NCBI GenBank assembly: GCA_021521415.1
Contig: JAIQDT010000676.1
Coordinates: forward strand, 207,501 to 271,500
Source: Bidens hawaiensis
Taxonomy: Eukaryota; Streptophyta; Magnoliopsida; Asterales; Asteraceae
Direction of reading: 5' to 3'
Length of the DNA: 64,000 bases
The notes below the pieces were generated by a model. It ran no database searches, was not told the origin of the DNA, and was given only the letters and a program-made list of their open reading frames with translations. Positions 1 to 11,815 of this stretch are shown here, piece after piece (the stretch's first letter is position 1; every line of letters begins with the position of its first letter). The position numbers were made by a program, and so were the translations under genes.

Positions 1-250
1 ACACTCTTTTAATTAAAAAAAATCCATCGTTGATTTAGCAGCCAAGTTTTTACAACTTTAATTCGATTATCATTATAATATTTTAGAAAGTAGCTGACTT
101 TAGTAATGTAAAGCTAACAATTGAATTACCCTTGTTCTTTAACTACAATTACAGGCATATTCTCATTATTGCTAATTGCCAATTAGCCTTTATACAACTT
201 GCAAGATTTGAAATATAATCACATAAACACACAACAAAAGAGTAGCGTAC

Positions 251-3200
251 CTGTAGCAGACAACAACACGTCATCCCCACCAGGATGATCCTCCAAGAAC
301 TTGGTCACATCGTAGACCTGCACCAACACAGTATCATAACTAACATAAACCAACCCAAAAAAATGCAACACTATCTGTAAAGTGACAAATATTATATAAT
401 AAGTTTCTCTCATAGGTCAGATTTGTTACTTAAGAGTCCAGTTCAAGTAAGTTTGTCACAGGCAACATAGGATCCATTTACACGGGGCGTCTAAAGTGAT
501 TATTGATTTAAAGTTACAGAACTAGTTTTGAGTATATGGATGGGAATAAGTAGGAATCTGATTCCCAAATCACAATAATAACTTGTAATGAAAAAGCAAA
601 TTATTAACTTTACAACACAATAATTATTTGTTTATTTGCAAAGATTCCTTTGCCTAATTAGCCCTTAAACATCATTGTGATGGTGATTCATTCTTGATCA
701 AATTTCAAATCAAGTCAAAGAAAATGAATCCAAGTTGTCGAAACATGAAACGAATCTGACCTGATCCATGACGAATGTTTCCACGGATTTCGAGATGAAC
801 GAACCACGTCTTGATCTTCTTCTCCGGCTGCTTGCGACCTGCAATGGCTTTTCGGGGGTGTGGAGGTGACTGCTAAGAAATCTCAAGGATCTCTTGTTTA
901 CAGACACAAAAATATGGTGGTGGCTCTTATTGAGCATGACCCTTTGACAAGGAGGTGGAGACCTCCTTATATAGAGAGCCTCATGGCCACCATCATGGTA
1001 CCCTAATGGGCCTAGCCCAATTAGGGTTACCTCCACAAAACCCCCTCAGCCCAATAACATTGTATTAGTCCATATAATAAAATAAGCCAAACATAATAAA
1101 TTTAGGGTCGTAAAACCGGTTTTAGTACCATACCCCTACAAGCCCCCCAAGTCCAGCGTTGCTCCTGGGCGCGCAAGCGTCTAGGTGGAGCGCTGGACTT
1201 TATGAGGTGTGTTAGGCCATGAGGCGGTTTTTTTACCTTTTCTTCGGCCTTGTCTTTATTGTCTTTGAGTTTTGGGAGGTTTTCTTCATGATGGTGACAT
1301 GTTGTGGTCCTTATGATAATGATGGTGCCCTGGCATAAATAAGATATAGCACGCATCATAACAATAGTGGCGCGAGGCCTGATAAAAGGTAGAGCGCGCA
1401 TCTCGATAACAATGTAACATAACTTGCGCTCGAGGCAGCTTACGAGCTATGAGAATAATAAAAGCCTGCGCGCGAGGTGACTTACGGATCTATGAGAATA
1501 ATAAAGCCTGCGCGCGAGGCGACTTACGGATCTATAAGAATAATAAAGCCTGCGCGCGAGGAGGCTTACGGATCTATAAGAATAATAAAACCTGCGCGCG
1601 AGGCGACTTACGGATCTATAAGAATAATAAAACCCGCGCGCGAGAGGCGATCTACGAGCTATAAGAATAATAAAGCCTGCGCGTGAGGCGACTTACGAGC
1701 TATAAGAATAATAAAGCCTGCGCGCGAGGCGACTTACGAGCTATAAGAATAATAAAGCCTGCGCGCGAGAGGCGACTTACGGATCTATAAGAATAATAAA
1801 GCCTGCGCGCGAGAGGCGACTTACGAGCTATAAGAATAACGAAGCTTGCACGCGAGGCGACTTACGAGCTATAAGAATAATGAAGCTTGCGCGTGAGGCG
1901 ACTTACGTGCTATAAGAATAATGAAGCTTACGCGTGAGGCGACTTACGAGCTATAAGAATAATGAAGCTTGCGCGAGTTGCGGCTTATGAGCTATAATAT
2001 GATGATAATGACTGGCCCACAAGGGCCTCTTCTACGCAGGATGACTATCCCGGCTTGTCTTCAAAATAATAATGGAGGCACAAACGGCCAGATAGTAATA
2101 ATGTTATAGGTGCTTGTGCGACTCGTAGCCGAACATTGGCGCGTGGCCGTTTGGGATATTGTTAGGCTCCCACCCTAAGATTCGGATGTCTTCCATCGCG
2201 ATAATGCAGTGGCGGTATACCACGATAGTCCCCTAGTTCATTGCTGCTAAATAAGGTTGTCCTTATCCTGATTTGGGATTAGACTATTCTCATTTGTTGT
2301 GTCGCTTGCGCATAGGCTCTGGCTTTGTGTTATGCGCCACGCGCAGATGTTTCATGCGCGTGCGCGTAGACTGTGTCATGCTCCATGCGCAGATGTTTCA
2401 TGCGCTTGCGCATAGGCTTTGGTTTTGTGATGCGCAGATGTTTCATGCGCAGATGTGATATGCGCAAGCATATGTAATATGCGCCACGCGCAGATGCGAT
2501 ATGCGTGAGCATATATGATGCGTGAGCATGTGATATGTGCCACGCGCAGATGCGCCGCGCGCAGATGTGATGTGCGTGAGCATATATGGTGCGTGAGCAT
2601 GTGACGTGTGGGCATATGTAATATGCGTGAGCATATGTGGTGCATGAGCATGTGATATGCGACTGCGCTCAAGCATCATGGTGGTGCGCATGTAGAATGG
2701 CGGAATGGTTGATCCGCGGTGGCGTGCATGTGGCGTGGCTTGTGTTAATAGGTTTAATTATGACGGCGTTTTGAACGGAGCGGAGCCGCGTTCAGTCTTG
2801 TATTCGGCGCGAAGCCGTATGGGTTTATGAGGATTCCCAACCTTTAAGTTTGGCACTTGGCCTTATGGGTTTGAGGATTCCCAACCTTTAAGTTTGGCGC
2901 TTGGCCTTATGGGTTTCTGAGGATTCCCAACCTTTAAGTTTGGCACTTGGCCTTATGGGTTTGAGGATTCCCAACCTTTAAGCTTGGCACTTGGCCTGAT
3001 GGGTTTATGAGGATTCCCAACCTTTAAGTTTGGCGCTTGGCCTGATGGGTTTATGAGGATTCCCAACCTTTAAGTTTGGCGCTTGGCCTGATGGGTTTAT
3101 GAGGATTCCCAACCTTTAAGTTTGGCGCGTGGCCTTATGGGTTTAAGGATTCCCAACCTTTAAGTTTGGCGCTTGGCCTGATGGGTTTAAGGATTCCCAA

Positions 3201-4693
3201 CCTTTAAGTTTGGCGCTTGGCCTGATGGGTTTATGAGGATTCCCAACCTTTAAGTTTGGCGCTTGGCCTGATGGGTTTATGAGGATTCCCAACCTTTAAG
3301 TTTGGCGCTTGGCCTGATGGGTTTATGAGGATTCCCAACCTTTAAGTTTGGCGCGTGGCCTTATGGGTTTAAGGATTCCCAACCTTTAAGTTTGGCGCTT
3401 GGCCTGATGGGTTTATGAGGATTCCCAACCTTTAAGTTTGGCGCTTGGCCTGATGGGTTTATGAGGATTCCCAACCTTTAAGTTTGGCGCTTGGCCTGAT
3501 GGGTTTATGAGGATTCCCAACCTTTAAGTTTGGCACTTGGCCTTATGTGCGCATGCACGGCGACGGAGTGGAAACTCGCGGGCGCGCGTGCATGGCGGAG
3601 GTCTTTTGCGCAAAACCCACATGGTGGTTTCCGCGGTGGTTTCCACGGGCGCTCACGCATGTCGGCGGAATGGTGACCCGCTGGCGAGCATGCGTGGTGG
3701 CAGTCTTCTGCGCAAAACCCACATGGTGGAGGTCTTTTGCGCGAAACCCACATGGTGGTTCCCGCGGCAACACATGCATGGCTGCGGAGTGAGAATCCGC
3801 GGGCGCGCGTACATGGCGGCGGAAGTTTGGTAATTTTTGGATCTGCAATTTGAGAGTTAGATTTGCAATTTTAAACCTAAAATCCAGGTCTGTAATCTAG
3901 ATCTAGATCTGTAAATCAGATCTAGATAGATCTGAAGCTCGGAGCGGATTTAAAACCATCACAGATCCGGAGGCTTGATCATTCGAATCAGGTAGTTTCC
4001 TTTTGCACAGATCTGGAAGCCTCTTTTAGATCTATGGATCTTTTTGAGCTTTAATAGAACAAGCCTTGAAGCCTTTTTCTGTAAACTTCCAGATCTGGAT
4101 TTTTCCTGGGAGAGATCTGACAGCCGAGACGAAAATCGAAGGGTAGTTCGTTGCCGTCCCACGGATGGCGCCAATGTCGAAACATGAAACGAATCTGACC
4201 TGATCCATGACGAATGTTTCCACGGATTTCGAGATGAACGAACCACGTCTTGATCTTCTTCCCCGGCTGCTTGCGACCTGCAATGGCTTCTCGGGGGTGT
4301 GGAGGTGACTGCTAAGAAATCTCAAGGATCTCTTGTTTACAGACACAAAAATATGGTGGTGGCTCTTATTGAGCATGACCCTTTGACAAGGAGGTGGAGA
4401 CCTCCTTATATAGAGAGCCTCATGGCCACCATCATGGTACCCTAATGGGCCTAGCCCAGTTAGGGTTACCTCCACAAAACCCCCTCAGCCCAATAACATT
4501 GTATTAGTCCATATAATAAAATAAGCCAAACATAATAAATTTAGGGTCGTAAAACCGGGTTTAGTACCATACCCCTACACAAGTGAATCATGCAATAGAT
4601 TATGGATATAGGTACCTTGCCGTGGATGATGAGCCAGCAATCTTTGGGAGTGTTGTGGTCGGCAACCTCCTTCAAAGTGAATACTTTACCCAT
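251..4693 (-). CDS. Cytochrome b5, 5' part (exons 1 and 2; rest lies left of the window)
   Basis: Small haem protein of the ER membrane that carries electrons to desaturases, hydroxylases and P450s. Exon 1 is 4616-4693 (26 codons, start MGKVFTLKEVADHNTPKDCW) and ends in a GTACC donor. Exon 2 is 251-317, after a GTGCAG acceptor, and encodes VYDVTKFLEDHPGGDDVLL; the His of HPGG is one of the two axial haem ligands. Exon 2 ends in phase 1 at a GTACG donor. The join Lys|Val-Tyr-Asp-Val is the usual one in plant cytochrome b5 genes. The second haem His, the C-terminal membrane anchor and the stop should lie left of base 1. Intron 1 is about 4.3 kb because an LTR element sits in it, only 36 bp from the exon 1 donor. 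Both exons look undamaged, so the gene may still be expressed if the intron is spliced. Confidence 0.9.
736..1140 (-). repeat. 3' LTR of the LARD-like element
   Basis: 405 bp, nearly identical to 4175-4579. On the minus strand it contains a TATA box CTATATAAGGAGG (complement of about 963-975), which fits minus-strand transcription. Confidence 0.9.
1444..1990. repeat. Minisatellite block 1, unit about 42 bp
   Basis: About 13 imperfect copies of a unit built from AATAATAAAGCCTGCGCGCG followed by AGGCGACTTACGGATCTATA. Alternating AT-rich and CpG-rich halves. Short reading frames across it are repeat artefacts. Confidence 0.9.
2325..2695. repeat. Minisatellite block 2, degenerate GCGCAGATG / GTGAGCATATG repeats
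   Basis: Irregular short repeats of GCGCAGATGTTTCATGCGC, GATATGCGTGAGCATATG and similar words. The period drifts, unlike blocks 1 and 3. Confidence 0.75.
2815..3545. repeat. Minisatellite block 3, unit about 46 bp
   Basis: About 16 highly similar copies of a unit that starts GATGGGTTTATGAGGATTCC and continues CAACCTTTAAGTTTGGCGCT. Some copies lack a few bases (GGGTTTAAGGATT, GGGTTTGAGGATT). No unique spacers lie between copies. Confidence 0.95.
3546..3835. repeat. Minisatellite block 4, GCGCAAAACCCACATGGTGG repeats
   Basis: Four dispersed copies of the 20-base word or close variants (near 3607, 3711, 3738), separated by GC-rich sequence with repeated GGGCGCGCGTGCATGGCGG-like words. Confidence 0.7.
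4175..4579 (-). repeat. 5' LTR of the LARD-like element
   Basis: 405 bp direct copy of 736-1140. The primer-binding site abuts its left edge and the TSD CAAGT follows its right edge. Confidence 0.9.
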
Positions 4694-5410
4694 TAGCTAG
4701 CGATGGAGTAGATCTGTGGTCTCAACAGCCCACCCTTTGAGGAATGAAGAGCAGAAGAATAAGAATAAGAAGAAGAAGAAGAAGATTAGGTAGGGAAGTT
4801 GAAGGTAAACCAGTGGGGTTATATGAGTGGGGGTTGGTGAAGGAAGTAGGAAAGTGGAATTCCTTTTTATCTTTTTTAAGTAAGTTGTTTATTATTATTA
4901 TTATTATTATTATTATTTAATTAATTAATAATGTTGTAGAGTTTGGAATGCACACTACATTATGATAGTGTAACACACACTACATACATGATCTTGTTTT
5001 ATCATTAGAGTTTTAATTCTTTACACGTGTAGTAGTTTTTAAGGGTGTGGATGTATGGAATTGTTTTCGAGGGCAGATTGTATTAGATTGTATATGTTTA
5101 TGTTCCTACAATGGAGAAGGAAACCGATTGTGGTATTGATGATGGCCTTTGCTTCAAACATATAGGACCAACTACCTGCTATGAACAAAGACTGTTAGCT
5201 TCATCGTGGGAAAAGGTCTTTTGCGATCAATCTATAACATGAGAATCAATGAGGGTTTTCCATTGAATAGTTAGTTACCTTTGGAGTTTTGATAGTGTAT
5301 TTATAGGCTGGCGGGTTGATAGATGGTAACAACATTTTAAATTGTCATTTGCCTTTCATTTGAGGGTAGTCTGATTGTTTTGGATGCATGGTTTATCCCT
5401 TAAAAGTAGT
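4694..5410 (-). promoter_or_regulatory. Upstream region of the cytochrome b5 gene
   Basis: Read on the minus strand, the start codon is preceded by a pyrimidine-rich 5' leader (CTT/TTC repeats, complement of 4745-4785), common in plant leaders. A weak TATA-like CATATAACC lies around 4819-4826. An ATT microsatellite is at 4886-4917. I see no gene in the rest of the stretch up to the retrotransposon at 5416. Confidence 0.4.
4886..4917. repeat. (ATT)n microsatellite
   Basis: About ten ATT triplets in an AT-rich tract upstream of the cytochrome b5 gene. Confidence 0.9.
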
Positions 5411-5415
5411 GTTAC

Positions 5416-7287
5416 TGTCACACCCGAACCTAAGACGGAAATGTCGGGGCGTGAGCCGATTGTTCATAGCTCGAAGATATTATCATAAATAAGAATGTGG
5501 CAATATCTATTAAATTAATTATTTCATATTACAGTGCACAAATATTCATAACACAGACAAATAATAATAAATAATCCAAACAAAGTTTAAATAAAGATAG
5601 TCTTCATTAAGTTTCCTATGGTCTTTTCTAGATGTCTTTCACTTCAAACTTCAATTCAAATGACAACCTGCATATGCGTAGAAAATGAAATAAAGTTTGT
5701 CAACAACACATTTTGAGTGAGATGATCACCAATTTTCAAGAAAATAATAATAGTGTATATATAATATATGATAAATGTTAAATACGCAAACAAACATATG
5801 TGAGTAATAATCCATCAAACCATAGATATGCTAGTGTGTCATTTAACCATTGCCTTGCGAATGGGCATTGGCAACAATGACCGACTGAGGTTGTCGGTTT
5901 ACCATCGCCATGCGAACGAACTTTGGTTACTACGACGGCGTATGATCATACTAACCTGCTAGACTTCAAATGGACCTCTCCAAGACTTAATAGAATATAA
6001 ACGCACTTAAACAAATAGCAAATAACATTTAATTGAATTACACACAATAATTATGTTTGCGAGTTTGTGTATATATATGATATAATATATGAATAGGTAT
6101 GTTTATGTCCCCAAAACAATTAAAAACAGTAAAATAAAGGGGAATGATCAAACTCACCTTAAATCGAAGGAAAGTGAATAATAATAATGATAAACGAGTT
6201 AAGAATTAAATAGATCGTCTTCTAATACGTTGAAGGAAATAAACCAACTGAACCTGAAACTTTGATATAAGAAAATATGAGTAAAAACGAACTCGTTTCC
6301 ACTAGAATCATTCCAAACGGATGTTTAGAACTCCAGTTAGGATTTAAGCGAGTCGGTACTGACCTAAATCCGAACAGCGAGTCGGATGTCGGGTTTTGGC
6401 TAACAGCCTTAAAATCTCCTTACGAGAATAAAATTCTTCTGGACCGAACGTCGGTTCTGACCAGAAGTATGAGAAAACGTGTAGTCAAACATGTTGCCTA
6501 TTTTGCCCTTTTAACGGAGTTTAAACGAATTGACCAGTCAATACCCTTCAACCATGGAAATTGATTGAAGGTTATTGATTAGGGAATATGTATGAATGAT
6601 TTTACAGTTTAAAATTACCCGAAAAGTGAAAGAATCAACCGAAAAGTGAAGTCAAAGGTCAATACGATATCAAAGCCAACCAATATAGCTCGTATTTTCA
6701 AACAATAAAGAAAAAACGAGCAAGATGATGATGACCAGAAGCAAGTGACAGTTGGGTATGCTTAATTAGGGTTTAGGGAAACTTTGTGGCAGATAATATG
6801 GGGTTTGTCTATATAATATATACAAAAACGAACCAATTTTGGTTATTTTACTCGTTTAAGTAACCGAATCAGCATTTAATGACGAAATCAATATAATGAT
6901 AAGAAAATTCGTTCTTGAATAAGGGGTACCAAAAATAAACGATTTTGTGCCAAAAATGAACTAGGAAACAATATAAACATAAAGATCTGCACAGTTGAGT
7001 GGTGGCGGCGCGTGGCCACACTAGGGTGTTGCCACCGCGGGGCGCTCCGACCAAGAGTAGGAAAGGTTTGGTTTTTGTCAAGTTTAGTCCGTAAACTTAC
7101 GATAATTGCTAAATCTTGATTATTTTAAAGTTAAAACAAAGAATGAACATCTTTAAGAACATGAAGGGTATAATGAATATGTAAATCTTAAATACTTATA
7201 ATACTTGATAATATTGTTGATAAAGTTTCGAATGATGTTCGCAATCCGAGAAAACGAATACAAATATGGAAAATCCGAGATGTTACA
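5416..7287 (-). repeat. 3' LTR of Gypsy element A
   Basis: 1,872 bp with TG...CA ends. The segment from about 6155 to 7287 matches 13123-15352 once the hAT at 13296-14299 is removed. A minus-strand TATA region is the complement of about 6807-6822. Confidence 0.85.
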
Positions 7288-8043
7288 GTCTCCCCTACTT
7301 TAGGGAATTTTGTCCCGAAATTAAGGAAAATTAAAACATAATCGTTTTTGAAAATATTTTAAACTTTTAAGGAAAATATCATAGCATAGAATTTCTAATA
7401 ATCGAAGCAACGCTCCAAATGAAAATCCGATAAGGGCACTTATATATTGGATGTACCAGCGACGTATCCACCATCTCCTTATCATCTTTGTCATTCGTAC
7501 TATTAATCAAACTACTTTCGGTTCTAAACTATGAAACACAATTGTACGTATTATGATTTACATGCGAGGACTTGGATAACTATGTTCCGGACCATAATTA
7601 CTCTTATCGTCGGATGGTCCGCATAATCCGTTTCATCATGTGGGTTATAAAACATTGAAAACCATCAATTTGAAAGAAATCAAACGTTTTGATAAATTTA
7701 AATATAAATTCAAAAGATACTCAATGTATGAAACACTTCTAAAAATAAATGTTCGAGTTTAAAACATCTTTTGCTTATAAATGTAGAATTTTGAAGATTG
7801 AAAGTAAACAAATTTCTTGAAGCAGATGTTATTATGAATCATGATGAATGAGAATAAGAGAATAAGATAAGGGCACAAGATCATTAGAAATTAACCTTGA
7901 TAAATAGAAACTTTATTCATGAGATAAAACGTGCAAAATAGTTCAACTTAAAATTATCCAATACCACAAATAACTAAAGAGTCGATACAATGCATAAACG
8001 GAAAGACAAGATAACTTAAGATAGAAGTAACGAAAAGTAACAA

Positions 8044-8572
8044 TGTCTTCAGAGTCTTCGAGAAGCTTCAGTTACGGTTGACTTGATTCACTTGACTTGG
8101 AGTACTTGAGGTAGTTGGATCCATAATAACTTGAGTAGTCGAGGTGGATGGATTTGGGGTAGCTTGAATAGGCTGAATTTGAACAGCTTGCATGAGTGGG
8201 GTTCAATTGAAGTGAGTTTGGTAAACTTGAGCTTGCGGGTATTGGATTTGATAGGTTTGAGTTAAGTATGGGGATCTTGGTTGACGAGAGGATCTTGAAA
8301 GGTATATGGTGGATGGGTCGGAACTTGATGAGCATTGGTAGTGTAATAGGGTACATGTATAGCTTGAGCTTGGTGTGCATGGATGAGTAGAAGGCACACA
8401 CTACGGAGGTGATTAGGGTCTCCACAATTGTAACAAGCATGGGTAGTAGGGGGTTTAGGAGCAGGCAGTGTACGACAAACATTAGCAAGGTGGCCGTAAC
8501 GATTGCATTGGGTGCAAAGACGGCACGGGGTTTGAGTCGAATGATGATAGTTACAAATGGATTTTAAAGTTG
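8044..8572 (-). pseudogene. gag: Gypsy gag, C-terminal zinc-knuckle part (element A)
   Basis: Two CX2CX4HX4C knuckles are read on the minus strand: CTQCNRYGHLANVC and CYNCGDPNHLRSVC, within about 8415-8535. A Pro/Gln/Tyr-rich tail follows and the frame closes near 8044. It continues the gag piece at 12160-13045 across the element B insertion. No pol follows, so this gag must have worked, if at all, as an accessory capsid protein. Stop codons make it a pseudogene now. Confidence 0.75.
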
Positions 8573-8865
8573 CATACTATTTGATGCTTAAACTTTTTCT
8601 GAGGTTTGCACTTTGAATTATTTTCAGATGTGAAGCTATCATAAGCTTCTTCTTTTCTTGAATGAACAGATTTACTTTGGTTTTTCTTATAAGATTTTGG
8701 TTAACTTAGATTGATTGAGTTATCCTTGATAGCTTCTTGTATCATTTTCTGGATTTCATCTTTATATTGGGCGGGAAGTTCCTTGTTTTCATTGTTAACA
8801 TTCTCTCCGCTTTCAATTTTATTGGAAGGATTATTCTGAGAGTTTGCACTTCCTTCTCTTGACAT
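8573..8865 (-). pseudogene. Start of a gag-like ORF, element B
   Basis: From the minus-strand ATG at 8865 the frame begins MSREGSANSQNNPSNK and continues with a Gln/Glu/Lys-rich helical stretch (KDEIQKMIQEAI). An in-frame stop lies near 8700 and the reading ends at the truncation. The position after the leader of a Gypsy element suggests gag, but no conserved domain is present in what remains. Confidence 0.4.
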
Positions 8866-9004
8866 ACTACAATGAAATTTTTAAAGATAAGTTCAACATT
8901 CGGGAAATTCAAAACATATCTTTTATTTATCTTATTGTAGTTTACAAAAAGTGCATAACTTTATTTATAGCTACAATTGTTACAACTACTACAGTTCGTA
9001 TTAT

Positions 9005-9600
9005 TTATTTCTTCCAGCGGACAATCAATTTCTTGATCTTGCTGTCCTTTTTGGTATTCCCAGTTGTTTCCTTTTCTTTTCCTCTTTCTTTTTCCTTCTC
9101 CTTCTTTTCTTCCATCTCTATATCGTTGAGCATTGTTTCGGCTATTCTTGTAACATCAACTTCATAACATGTTGGATTATCTATGATGTATATTCCTTCA
9201 TAATCTATGCTCCGGCGTTCATTTTGAGGATGGGCAAAGTAAGGATCTTGGTTCATTGGATAATTGAAATATTCCTGCCCTTGAGGATTTTCTTCCTGAT
9301 CAGTCATTATCCCTTTTCCCTTTGACTTTATTGATCTTTGGGACCCACTTGATCCACTTGATCTTGTTCCCTGCACATCTTGTCTTCACATGATATGGGC
9401 TAGTGGGATGTTGGAATCGAATGAATCTGAATTTTCCTTCATTGAGGTCTGATGTGAATTTTCACTACTAGATATAGGGATTGGAAGTGAAGTTGTCCCT
9501 ATGCACCCTTTTCCTTTACCTGACTGAGGTTGATATGATCCTTGGCTGGATTGACGATCAGAAATCTGTATGATGTTAGATGGGGAATAGGATCGCGTTC
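9005..9600 (-). other. Low-complexity open frame in the leader of element B, unrecognised
   Basis: Minus-strand frame rich in Ser, Gln, Lys and Glu. It includes SGKGKGCIG-like and KSKGKGIMTDQEEN segments and ends in a Lys/Glu-rich run. One in-frame stop lies near 9388. No family recognised. It may be an element-encoded accessory ORF or chance openness of the long leader. Confidence 0.3.
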
Positions 9601-10886
9601 CTATCTTATCCGTAACAGTTTTATTTATTCAGTGATTGTATTTTAGATACTTTTAGTTAAGTACCTATTTTGTTTGAATTAGTACCCGTGTAGGATTAAA
9701 ACCTATCCGTATCATATTTAATCATTCAATGATTATATCAGTTGGTATTGAATACCAATGTTTTCGGCAATTTCCTTATTTCTAGTTAAAGCTTAGGTAT
9801 TAAGTATACCTAATTCGCTAAGACCGATGGCTCTGATACCAACCTGTCACACCCCGACGTCCCGGGTTGGTATCTGGTTTTGAAAATATATCAGAGTTGT
9901 GGGTTATTAGCGGAAGGCTTTTAAAATATAATATTCATTTATAAAATGTCGGGTCAGAGTACCCATTGAATAATGTATAAAATATCAGCGGAAGTCTTTT
10001 CAGATAAAATATTATTAAAATCTTGGGAGTTGAACACTCGTTTTAATATTTCAAATATCTACCTTTTTAAAATGTAATTCTTTAATAACATTTTGAATAA
10101 ATATCTGAGCCATCAGATCACCTCTAATGACTATGTCTCCAATGTTCTATCAGTCCTGCCTGTCAGTTCTATTCTTTTACAGTTTCCCTGAAATGTGGGG
10201 GAAAAATATGTCAGCACACAGCCGGTGAATGACGCTGACTCAATAATACAAGTGTGTAAACAATAACAATACCTTTGTGACAATACTCATTAGGCACCCA
10301 ACTCAATTGGGTTACAATTACCCTAAGTACATGTACAATTAATCATATACACAATATCATTTCTCTTATCAGTCCCGCAGACTACCAGAGGCATGTTTGA
10401 TGATACGCATGGCCTCGGGGAAATCCGAGTCACCATATATGTATGGATCCAAACACATGTATACTCTTAATTTGAGTATGCCCGTTTCTCATTATTGTAA
10501 CACAAAGTTTTAAGGATTCGTAAATCCTATGTAAACAATTCAGACTCTAAAAGAGTTATAAAAGTTTGGGGCGTATTCACCTTTTATGATTGTGACCAGT
10601 TTCTGACACTGATTCATGTATATTGATCAGTTTCTGTTACTGACCCCTGTCTGTAAATCAGTTTCTGTTACTGATTCCTGTTTCTGTTTTCAGCTCTCAG
10701 ATTGATTGATTGATTGATTGTTATCTCGGACCTATAGTACAAGAATAACATCTGTATAAATTTCTAGATCTACGATCTAGCTTCAGACCCCGTAGTCTGT
10801 TTTGTATAGCTGTAACCTTGATAATTTATTTGTTTGTACAAAACATATGGACATTTAGTTCCTTTGTTTATTTATTAATTATATAT

Positions 10887-11052
10887 CAGGTTTCTTCTTC
10901 AGGAAGAAACATTTATATCAGGTTTCTTCTTCAAGAAGAAACATTACTTTACCTGTGTGAATGAATAGTGTCTTTCTTAATCATTAAGAAATACTATTTA
11001 ACTATAACATTTGCATGTAAATGATTACGTTTCTTAATCGGGAAGAAACAAT
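10887..11052. repeat. Repeated GTTTCTTCTTC...GAAGAAAC hairpins in the LTR of element B
   Basis: Two nearly identical inverted repeats of the type GTTTCTTCTTCAGGAAGAAAC lie 33 bp apart near 10889 and 10922. Related shorter ones (TTTCTTAATCATTAAGAAA, GTTTCTTAATCGGGAAGAAAC) follow near 10972 and 11028. Upstream, around 10595-10690, CAGTTTCTGTTACTGA is repeated three times. Confidence 0.7.
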
Positions 11053-11408
11053 AATTTAACTATAACCCTTGCTTATGTAAAGTTATATTATGCTTATCAG
11101 TAATCAAGGTTCGGCTATACCCCCGAATATGGTTTAAGCTATTATAATAATAATAAAATAATAATTTAATCAGAACCCCTACCTCGCACGGGTATTTGGA
11201 GTTAATTGCCTATGACTGATCGAGCAGCACTTCTACTTTATATCGCGTACTACTGCTTAAACCGTTAGAGCTTCGGAGCTTGGCACGTTTCATGAGACCG
11301 GCACACAAACCGAGGCTAAGTGTGTGTAAAATGTGTGTGTTTGAGTGATTTTGGTGTGAGATGGGAGTGTGTCGTGAACCCCCTATTTATAGTCGAAATT
11401 GGGCACCA

Positions 11409-11598
11409 TCGCGTAGCGCGATGGTCCCTTGTCTTAAGCCATCGCGTAGCGCAATGTCAGGGAAACGACGCGTGGCTGCTTACTCAGCCCTAGCGTCTGC
11501 CACATGTCATCCCGTCATGACACGTGTCTGTTGCGTCATCATGGACCGTTGCGTAGCGCAATGGTCTTGAGCTTGGGCTCATCGCGTAGCGCGATGGG
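11409..11598. repeat. Four copies of a CATCGCGTAGCGCGATGG palindrome in the LTR of element B
   Basis: Near-perfect palindromes CATCGCGTAGCGCGATG and variants (ATCGCGTAGCGCAATG, GTTGCGTAGCGCAATGG) occur near 11409, 11441, 11547 and 11579. They sit just beyond the likely transcription start of the LTR. Confidence 0.75.
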
Positions 11599-11756
11599 TT
11601 CCAGAACTCAACTTTTCATTTTTAGTCCCTCGTCTTTGATAACTTGCTACTTATTGATCATACTTCCATTTTCCAAAAATACTAAAGCGGCCCTTATGCG
11701 GCGATGCGAGTGTGCGAAGTGCTAAGTGCGCCATCAAAACGCCACATTACGCCCAT

Positions 11757-11815
11757 CGTCCGAGTCTGAGTCCGTGTCCGAGTCCGCGAGTCCGAGTCCG
11801 AGTCCGAGTCTGTGT
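11757..11815. repeat. (GAGTCC)n hexamer repeat
   Basis: About eight imperfect GAGTCC/GAGTCT/GTGTCC units in the LTR of element B. Confidence 0.85.

Larger units (their letters stand above)
736..4579 (-). mobile_element. Non-autonomous LTR retrotransposon (LARD/TRIM-like) in cytochrome b5 intron 1
   Basis: Two 405-bp LTRs (736-1140 and 4175-4579) bound the element, each TG...CA on the plus strand, with a perfect 5-bp TSD CAAGT at 731-735 and 4580-4584. Orientation is minus: a primer-binding site TTGGCGCCATCCGTGG (complement of 4159-4174) abuts the right LTR, and a purine tract CTTGGGGGGCT (complement of 1141-1151) abuts the left one. The 3.0-kb interior has no gag or pol signature and is mostly four minisatellite blocks. 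The LTRs differ at only about four positions by eye, so the insertion is young. It must have been mobilised by proteins from another element. Confidence 0.9.

Noticed and set aside
219..413. Open frame extending the cytochrome b5 exon on both sides
   Set aside because: Only 251-317 is exon; the extensions run through a clear acceptor and donor into intron sequence.
2815..3545. Regular 46-bp repeats that might look like a CRISPR array
   Set aside because: The repeats are head-to-tail with no unique spacers, and lie between plant LTRs. It is a minisatellite.
1449..3850. Several open frames of 60-100 codons in the minisatellites, both strands
   Set aside because: They translate the repeat units (ACARGDLRIY, HMLTH and similar) in all frames. 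No protein family and no splice or promoter context.
8844..9325. Hydrophobic plus-strand frames that look like membrane proteins
   Set aside because: They are antisense to the Lys/Glu-rich minus-strand frame of Gypsy element B; the Phe/Leu/Ser runs come from that bias.
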